Assembly (NCBI GenBank): GCA_017428325.1 | Contig: JAFRRA010000005.1 | Span: 302,385-366,384, forward strand | Reading direction: 5' to 3' | DNA: 64,000 nucleotides | Origin: Bacteroidales bacterium | GTDB taxonomy: Bacteria; Bacteroidota; Bacteroidia; Bacteroidales; UBA932 | Shown here: piece after piece, positions 59,285 to 64,000 of the stretch | How the letters are laid out: each line of letters starts with the position of its first letter | How positions within the stretch are numbered: position 1 is the first letter of the stretch | Program-made: the position numbers and the translations under genes | The notes under the pieces: model-generated | What the model saw: only the letters and a program-made list of their open reading frames with translations | Told to the model about the DNA's origin: nothing | Databases searched by the model: none

Positions 59285-60567
59285 TTCTTTTCTATCTCTT
59301 CAAGAGAGAGGTTGCCTATACTTCCGATATGCCTATGGTTTAAAGCCCGGACGTTCATCCTGTCCTGAGGGTAGTTGAAGGATCCTTCAGCAACTTTCTT
59401 GCCTACAGCCTTATATGCGTCCCTGAACGGAACGCCTGACAGGACTTTTCCGTTGACTTCCTCCACGGTGAACATCTGCCCGTAAAGGGGATTGCTGCAT
59501 ATATCCCTGTTAATCCTGATGTTTTCAAGCATGAGGGCACACATCCTGAGGCAGTCGTGCATCTTGTCCAGGGCAGGGAAAAGGACCTCCTTGAGAAGCT
59601 GGAAATCCCTGTGGTAGCCGTGAGGAAGATTTGCCGTAAGAATGCTGATCTGACTGTAGCAGGAGGATATGAGGTTGCAGTTTCCCCTTATCATCTCCCA
59701 TACGTCCGGGTTCTTCTTGTGAGGCATGATGCTGCTTCCTGTCGTCAGGTTGTCCGGGAAGCTTATGAACGAGAAGTTCGGGCACATGAAAAGGCAGCAA
59801 TCATGGGCGAACTTGTTGAGTGTTCCGGCAATCTGGCCGAGTGCCGCGGCAACCGCCCTTTCAGTTTTCCCTCGTCCCATCTGAGCCGCTATAGAGTTGA
59901 AACTCAGTGTACTGAAGCCTAGCAGCTCAGTTGTCATCTCCCGGTCAAGAGGGAATGAACTACCGTAGCCTGCGGCGCTTCCAAGAGGATTCTGGTCCGC
60001 AGTCTGATAAGCCGCCCTGAGCATAATCATGTCATCTGCCAAGGATTCGGCATAGGCTCCAAACCACAGTCCGAAAGAAGACGGCATGGCAATCTGGAAA
60101 TGAGTGTATCCAGGCATTAGGACATCCTTGTTTTCACGGCTGAGTTTAAGGAACAGACTGAATAGTTCCAGCATCCCGTCCCTTATTGCAAGACATTCGT
60201 CCTTGAGGAAGAGTTTTATGTCCACGGCCACCTGATCGTTACGGCTTCTGCCGGAATGGATCTTCTTGCCAATATCTCCAAGACGCTCTGTCAGAATCAG
60301 TTCCACTTGGGAATGTATGTCTTCCACGCCTTCTTCCAGGTGGAATTGTCCTTTTTCTATACTGTCCAGTATGCAGTCAAGGGCATCGCTGAGCTTATGG
60401 AATTCCTCCGGTGTCAGAAGGGAAATCTTCTCCAGCATAGCAATGTGGGCCTTGCTTCCGAGGACATCGTATTTTGCCAGTCTCAGGTCCAGCTCGCGGT
60501 CTTTCCCTACAGTGAACCTTTCCACTGATTCTTCTGCCTTATAGCCTTTGTCCCAAAGTGTTGCCAT
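59263..60567 (-). CDS. argH: Argininosuccinate lyase
   Basis: This 434-aa enzyme splits argininosuccinate into arginine and fumarate. It has HSGRSRNDQVAVDIKLFLKDE, FQIAMPSSFGLWFGAYAE and the fumarase-superfamily signature GSSIMPHKKNPDVWEMIRGN with the catalytic Ser loop. The ATG at 60567 is preferred to the TTG two codons earlier. It lies 2 bp after the stop of the argE-like gene and is the last gene of the arginine unit. The sequence is slightly short of the usual 460 residues but its core is complete. Confidence 0.95.
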   Translation of the reverse strand: MATLWDKGYKAEESVERFTVGKDRELDLRLAKYDVLGSKAHIAMLEKISLLTPEEFHKLSDALDCILDSIEKGQFHLEEGVEDIHSQVELILTERLGDIGKKIHSGRSRNDQVAVDIKLFLKDECLAIRDGMLELFSLFLKLSRENKDVLMPGYTHFQIAMPSSFGLWFGAYAESLADDMIMLRAAYQTADQNPLGSAAGYGSSFPLDREMTTELLGFSTLSFNSIAAQMGRGKTERAVAAALGQIAGTLNKFAHDCCLFMCPNFSFISFPDNLTTGSSIMPHKKNPDVWEMIRGNCNLISSCYSQISILTANLPHGYHRDFQLLKEVLFPALDKMHDCLRMCALMLENIRINRDICSNPLYGQMFTVEEVNGKVLSGVPFRDAYKAVGKKVAEGSFNYPQDRMNVRALNHRHIGSIGNLSLEEIEKKMRLSLF

Positions 60568-60569
60568 TG

Positions 60570-61679
60570 TCAAATGTTTTTAATGATTTTCAGATAACCG
60601 TTGATGCCGTTTTCTATTTCCTGAATTGTTATGAATTCGTCGGCTTTGTGGCTTCTCGAACTTTCTCCCGGACCTATCTTGATTGCCGGTATGTCCAGCC
60701 GTGCCCAGTCTGAGGAGGTGGGGGAGACAAAAGTTTCCATCCCAAGTGATTTCACTGTTTTTACAAGTATGTGGTTTTCAGGGGTGACGCGGCATTTATG
60801 TTCCAGGTTTCTCGCTTTGAGCGTACCGTTAACCTTTGCTGACAGTTTTGCCAGTATCTCTTCCGGCGTATACCGCTCGTTCGGCCTGATGTCGATTACA
60901 TAGCTGCATTTGCCCGGTACAATGTTATGGGCATTCCCTGCCTCGATCTGGGTAATTGAGAGGTGGACGGGGCCCAGCAGTTTTGATTTTCTCCTGAACT
61001 GGAAGCGGCGCAGTGCCCCGATGTCCTTTATGGCATTGTAAATAGCATTGTCATTGTTTGGGTATGCCGCGTGAGAGCTTGTCCCGCAGGAAGTTGCGTC
61101 AATTACAAGCAAACCCCGTTCTGCAATTGCCGCTTTCATGCCCGTAGGCTCTCCTACAAGAGCAAAGTCCGGCGCAGGTATCCCTTTCCCTTTCTTAAGG
61201 TAATCCATCACTGCACAGATTCCGTCTTTTCCTCCCTTTTCTTCCTGGGTGGAGAGGACCAGCAGAAGGGCGCATCTGTCCTCTGAGGGAACGGAGTGGA
61301 AAAAAGCTGCCAGCATGCACACTGCCGAAGCGCCGTCATCGTTTGTTCCAAGGCCGTAGAGCCTGTCTCCAACCTTTGTTAGGGCATAAGGCTTAAATGT
61401 ATAGCTGTCAGCAGGTTGAACGGTATCCATATGGGCGCACATCATCATAAGGCTGCGGCCTACCCTCGGAGCATAAAGAATGATGTTGTCCTTGACCTTG
61501 ACGGCTTTTACGGCTTTGAAGGCTTGGGCATCCTTTCCTTGCTTTTCCGCTTTAAGCATATCATTTATCCTTTTCCAGAGGAATGCGCTTCTTTCCTTTT
61601 CCTTGAAAGAAGGTGCCGGGATGGGAATCATTCCCTGGAGGATATCTGTTGCTGTCTTTGTCAGTTGCTTGCAGTTCAT
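60570..61679 (-). CDS. argE: M20-family acetyl/succinyl-ornithine deacetylase
   Basis: This 369-aa enzyme is a zinc-dependent M20 amidohydrolase. Metal-site motifs are MMCAHMDTVQPADSYTF, YGLGTNDDGASAVCML and STQEEKGGKDGI, with the closing metal His near the end (SSRSHKADEF). Within an arginine gene cluster it probably removes the N-acyl group from ornithine. Bacteroidota often use N-succinylated intermediates here, so the acyl group is not certain; a DapE-like substrate is less likely in this context. It lies 24 bp after argG and 2 bp before argH. Confidence 0.88.
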   Translation of the reverse strand: MNCKQLTKTATDILQGMIPIPAPSFKEKERSAFLWKRINDMLKAEKQGKDAQAFKAVKAVKVKDNIILYAPRVGRSLMMMCAHMDTVQPADSYTFKPYALTKVGDRLYGLGTNDDGASAVCMLAAFFHSVPSEDRCALLLVLSTQEEKGGKDGICAVMDYLKKGKGIPAPDFALVGEPTGMKAAIAERGLLVIDATSCGTSSHAAYPNNDNAIYNAIKDIGALRRFQFRRKSKLLGPVHLSITQIEAGNAHNIVPGKCSYVIDIRPNERYTPEEILAKLSAKVNGTLKARNLEHKCRVTPENHILVKTVKSLGMETFVSPTSSDWARLDIPAIKIGPGESSRSHKADEFITIQEIENGINGYLKIIKNI

Positions 61680-61703
61680 GGAGTTGCGCTTGATGTCCAG
61701 GGC

Positions 61704-62900
61704 TTATTCTGTCTTCTTTGCATCGCCGAGGCTGTAATAGATTTTCAGAGGATTTGCCAGCACTTTCGTGAAACCGGTTACATCCTGGGCTGTGTAGGAC
61801 TTGTTGTCTTCCCCGTAGGCCCCGAATTTAGGGTTCATAAGGTCATGTGGGCTTGAGCAGCCGAGGATCTGGAAGCTGTAGGGCCTGAGCCTGACGTAGA
61901 CAGTTCCGGTCACTTTCTTCTGTGAACTTTCCAGGAAGGCTTCCATATCCCTGGCCGTAGGGTCCAGATATTGAGCCTCGTGCATAAGCTGTCCGTAATA
62001 TGAGGATATGTGGTCTTTCCAGTTGAGCTGTCCCTTTACAAGAACATGTTTTTCCAGAAGGTGATGGGCCTTGACAATAATCAGCGGGGCGGCGGCTTCG
62101 AATCCGACCCTTCCCTTGATGCCTATGATAGTGTCTCCGACATGCATGTCCCTTCCGATCCCGTATTTTCCCGCAATCCCGGCGATTTTCAGGATTGCCT
62201 GTACCGGCTTCATCTTTTTGCCGTCCACTCCTACAGGCTCTCCTTTGAAGAAATCAATTCTGATAATCTTTTCCTCGGTTGTCTCGACATGATGGGTGTA
62301 AGCTTCTTCCGGAAGATAGCCATCCGAATGGAGTGTCTCCACGCCTCCTATGCTGGTTCCCCAGATTCCCTGGTTTATGGAATACTTGCTCTTGTTCCAG
62401 GAGAAACGGAACCCCTTGCTTTTCAGGTAGTCTATCTCGTATTTCCTTTGGAAATTATTGTCTCTTACCGGTGCAACTATCTTGACTTCAGGCGCCAGCA
62501 CATCGAATACCAGATCGAATCTTACCTGGTCGTTTCCCGCTCCGGTGCTTCCGTGGGCAACATACCCGGCTTTAAGCTTCCTGACTATACGCAGCACTTC
62601 CAGTGCCTGGAATATCCTTTCGCTGCTTACGCTCAGGGGATATGTGGAGTTCTTGAGGACGTTCCCGAAAATAAGGTACTTTATACCTTTATTATAATAC
62701 TCGTCAACCACATTGGATGTTGTATGGGTCTTTGCTCCCAGTTCCAATGCCCGTTTCCGGATATTCTCTTCTTCCTTGGCGCTGAAACCGCCGGTGTTGA
62801 CGAATGCCGTATGGACTTCAAAGCCTTGTTCTTTGAGATAGGGGACGCAGAAAGATGTGTCCAGGCCGCCGCTGAAGGCGAGTACGATTTTCTTTTCCAT
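61704..62900 (-). CDS. argG: Argininosuccinate synthase
   Basis: This 398-aa enzyme joins citrulline and aspartate with ATP. The N-terminal P-loop is VLAFSGGLDTSFCVPYLKE. AHGSTGAGNDQVRFD and SKYSINQGIWGTSIGG follow in the family order. The ATG at 62900 was chosen because it is 10 bp after the GNAT gene stop and directly gives the standard N-terminus; a longer frame upstream would overlap the GNAT gene. It is the second gene of the unit GNAT-argG-argE-argH. Confidence 0.95.
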   Translation of the reverse strand: MEKKIVLAFSGGLDTSFCVPYLKEQGFEVHTAFVNTGGFSAKEEENIRKRALELGAKTHTTSNVVDEYYNKGIKYLIFGNVLKNSTYPLSVSSERIFQALEVLRIVRKLKAGYVAHGSTGAGNDQVRFDLVFDVLAPEVKIVAPVRDNNFQRKYEIDYLKSKGFRFSWNKSKYSINQGIWGTSIGGVETLHSDGYLPEEAYTHHVETTEEKIIRIDFFKGEPVGVDGKKMKPVQAILKIAGIAGKYGIGRDMHVGDTIIGIKGRVGFEAAAPLIIVKAHHLLEKHVLVKGQLNWKDHISSYYGQLMHEAQYLDPTARDMEAFLESSQKKVTGTVYVRLRPYSFQILGCSSPHDLMNPKFGAYGEDNKSYTAQDVTGFTKVLANPLKIYYSLGDAKKTE

Positions 62901-62910
62901 CGTTATGTCT

Positions 62911-63468
62911 TTATTTGTTGTTTTCTTTTGGTTTTTGTTCTGCCGGATCGAACAGCAGGGCGGTGCACAGGCAGATCTTGTGGTCATTCCTCTGCAGGAT
63001 GTCATAGTTGGGACATCCGTAGCAGCCCTCCCAGAATTCCTTGTCGTCAGTAAGCAGAGAAAATGGTACCGGCTTGAATCCCAACTCTGTATTGATTTTC
63101 ATCACAGCCAGGCCGGTGGTGATGCTGAAGATTTTGGCATACGGGTACATTTCCCTGGAAAGGGCGAATATCCTTTGCTTGATCTGCCTTGCCAGGCCGC
63201 TTCTCCTATACTTCGGGGCTACAATAAGACCAGAGTTTGCGACGAATTTCGTGTGGCTCCAAGTCTCTATGTATGAGAATCCTGCAAGTGTTCCGTCTTC
63301 GTCCAGGGCGATTACCGCCTTGTGGAATTCCATCTTGTCCTTTATGTATTCCGGAGTCCTGATGGCAAGTACGGTACCCCTTTCCTGGGCAGAGCTGCCC
63401 ATCAGTTCAACGATTTTTTCCGCATACTTGAAATGGCTCTGATCGGCTACTAGAATATCTGCTTTCAT
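62911..63468 (-). CDS. GNAT-family acetyltransferase linked to arginine synthesis
   Basis: This 185-aa protein has a GNAT fold: FKYAEKIVELMGSSAQERGTVLAIRTPEYI, GTLAGFSYIETW, and the acetyl-CoA loop VAPKYRRSGLARQIKQRIFA. The C-terminal section is unusual for GNATs in being Cys-rich (FWEGCYGCPNYDILQ, HKICLCTALLFDP), perhaps a metal-binding region. As the first gene before argG, it may acetylate or succinylate glutamate at the head of the pathway; that role is inferred from position. Its upstream leader is long and contains several predicted stems. Confidence 0.8.
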   Translation of the reverse strand: MKADILVADQSHFKYAEKIVELMGSSAQERGTVLAIRTPEYIKDKMEFHKAVIALDEDGTLAGFSYIETWSHTKFVANSGLIVAPKYRRSGLARQIKQRIFALSREMYPYAKIFSITTGLAVMKINTELGFKPVPFSLLTDDKEFWEGCYGCPNYDILQRNDHKICLCTALLFDPAEQKPKENNK

Positions 63469-63473
63469 TTTTA

Positions 63474-63507
63474 TTGTATAAGATTACACAAAGTTCCCCT
63501 TATGGGG
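63474..63507. repeat. Two inverted repeats just upstream of the arginine unit
   Basis: TTGTATAA (63474-63481) and TTACACAA (63484-63491) form an imperfect inverted repeat 6 bp upstream of the GNAT start. CCCC-TTAT-GGGG at 63496-63507 is a perfect stem. The first is placed like an operator. The second could be part of a leader hairpin. Neither matches a known arginine regulator site that I can confirm. Confidence 0.35.
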
Positions 63508-63542
63508 CATTAGTTATGTAAACGATTGAAATAAAATAATAT

Positions 63543-63690
63543 GTGACTAGACTAAAAAGTCACTTAATGAAAGACACCTCCCGTCATTACTTGCTTGGCA
63601 AGGGCTAGGCGAGGGTGTTCAGGATCGGACACGCCTTATATTGCTAATAGAATGAAATATGAAAATTTTTTCAATCACACTGCAAATGTA
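63543..63690 (-). promoter_or_regulatory. Candidate promoter and structured leader of the arginine unit
   Basis: On the minus strand TACATTTG at 63690-63683 matches TAnnTTTG and would give a leader of about 205 nt before the GNAT start. The leader can form GGACAC/GTGTTC (63627-63632 with 63615-63620), CTTGC/GCAAG (63590-63594 with 63598-63602) and GTGACT/AGTCAC (63543-63548 with 63558-63563). A competing pairing of 63574-63583 with 63610-63618 would exclude the first stem. This is consistent with a switching leader but is not proven. No Arg-rich leader peptide is seen. Confidence 0.4.
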
Positions 63691-63792
63691 TAAAAATATC
63701 TTTATGATGTATTCCAAGACCGATTTTTTTTGCCGAGAAAGTGTAAGTTTTCCCTGAAATCAAAAAAATATTCAAAATTTTTTGCAAAAAGA

Positions 63793-63823
63793 TTTGGCGG
63801 TATGAAAAAAGTGTTTACCTTTG
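63793..63823 (+). promoter_or_regulatory. Ribosomal RNA operon promoter
   Basis: A TTTG -33 element at 63793-63796 and TACCTTTG at 63816-63823 are separated by exactly 19 bp. The region upstream is A/T-rich, with runs of A and T that could serve as an UP element. Initiation near 63831 would give a 16S leader of about 145 nt. A weaker TATCTTTA at 63697-63704 may be a second promoter. Confidence 0.75.
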
Positions 63824-63888
63824 CAGCCCGTTTCGGCCAAATTTTTGGTGACCGGGACAAGTTCATTGACATATTGAAGACAAGCAGC

Positions 63889-63941
63889 AAACCTTTTAAA
63901 AGGTTTTCCAAGAAAAAGAGCGTCAGATTCTTTTGAGAATC
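63889..63941 (+). repeat. Hairpins in the pre-16S leader
   Basis: AAACCTTTT and AAAAGGTTT form a perfect 18-bp palindrome at 63889-63906. GATTCT and AGAATC form a stem at 63926-63941 with a TTTG loop. Both lie in the transcribed leader between the rRNA promoter and the 16S start and may act in antitermination or processing. Confidence 0.5.
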
Positions 63942-63973
63942 GAGCGGGACAGACTTAGAAATTTATACATTAT

Positions 63974-64000
63974 ACAATGAAGAGTTTGATCCTGGCTCAG
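63974..64000 (+). rRNA. rrs: 16S ribosomal RNA, 5' end only
   Basis: The last 27 bases contain GAAGAGTTTGATCCTGGCTC, the conserved 5' end of 16S rRNA. By alignment with E. coli numbering the mature end is near 63974. The gene continues beyond the window. Confidence 0.95.

Noticed and set aside
63730-63936. A 68-codon open frame before the 16S rRNA
   Set aside because: It covers the rRNA promoter and leader and is Lys/Phe-rich because of AT content.
1-64000. Insertion sequences, prophage, CRISPR arrays and tRNA genes
   Set aside because: No transposase, integrase, phage structural gene, regularly spaced repeat or cloverleaf tRNA sequence was seen. The only tRNA-like structure is the tmRNA.

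Overview
The window is chromosomal DNA from a member of the Bacteroidota, most probably the order Bacteroidales. Three things point there. Many genes are preceded by the Bacteroidota sigma-ABfr -7 element TAnnTTTG, several with a TTTG -33 element 19-20 bp upstream. Shine-Dalgarno sequences are weak or absent. The gene content is typical of the group: FimA/FimB-type fimbriae, GH89 alpha-N-acetylglucosaminidase, an AddAB-type repair pair, a 30-residue basic ribosomal-type protein behind HU, and a GNAT-argG-argE-argH cluster. Most of the window looks near 50% GC. An AT-rich block at about 3.9-8.5 kb looks acquired. I see no transposase, integrase, tRNA gene or CRISPR array.

Layout. 1-3.8 kb: the 3' end of glnS, a lipoprotein with a complete peptide deformylase active site, an AlkZ-like glycosylase and an N-formylglutamate amidohydrolase-like protein. 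3.9-8.0 kb: a defence-like island with a YhcG-type (DUF1016) PD-(D/E)XK protein divergent from a McrB-like GTPase plus LlaJI-type nuclease, with no DNA methyltransferase. 8.0-10.5 kb: a small secreted protein, an ADP-ribosylglycohydrolase, a beta-carbonic anhydrase and a small membrane protein. 10.6-16.3 kb, minus strand: a compact signalling operon of a cytidylate-kinase-like protein, a (p)ppGpp synthetase-domain protein, an HD alarmone-hydrolase-like protein, a Cache-PP2C-HATPase fusion and a STAS protein, followed by an Ig-like lipoprotein. 16.5-31.7 kb: hsp20, recG, and the tightly packed plus-strand run pdxA-rnhA-gpsA-pgi-antiporter-addB-addA. 31.7-36.1 kb: a fimbrial operon with its own well-formed promoter. 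36.1-47.8 kb: DUF748/AsmA-like protein, DUF2461 protein, lactonase, GH89 enzyme, secreted nuclease, PgpH-like HD phosphodiesterase, lnt and a LysE-type transporter. 47.8-48.2 kb: tmRNA. 48.2-56.8 kb, minus strand: an FAD/Fe-S dehydrogenase, a tandem thioredoxin protein, coaD, ung and lon. 57-59.2 kb: HU, the 30-aa basic protein, a strong terminator and RNase E/G. 59.2-63.5 kb, minus strand: arginine genes GNAT-argG-argE-argH behind a possibly structured leader. The window ends at a ribosomal RNA promoter and the first 27 nt of a 16S rRNA.

The most interesting candidate system is the five-gene operon at 11.4-16.3 kb. It joins alarmone synthesis and hydrolysis to a partner-switching module in which the opposing phosphatase and kinase domains are fused in one membrane sensor. 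Also notable are the methyltransferase-less McrB/LlaJI pair, the exported deformylase, a tmRNA tag reading GNNSMRLAA, the terminator hairpin a few bases before the RNase E/G start codon, the candidate switching leader of the arginine operon, a 22-bp perfect palindrome before coaD, and four convergent gene pairs whose stop codons overlap.
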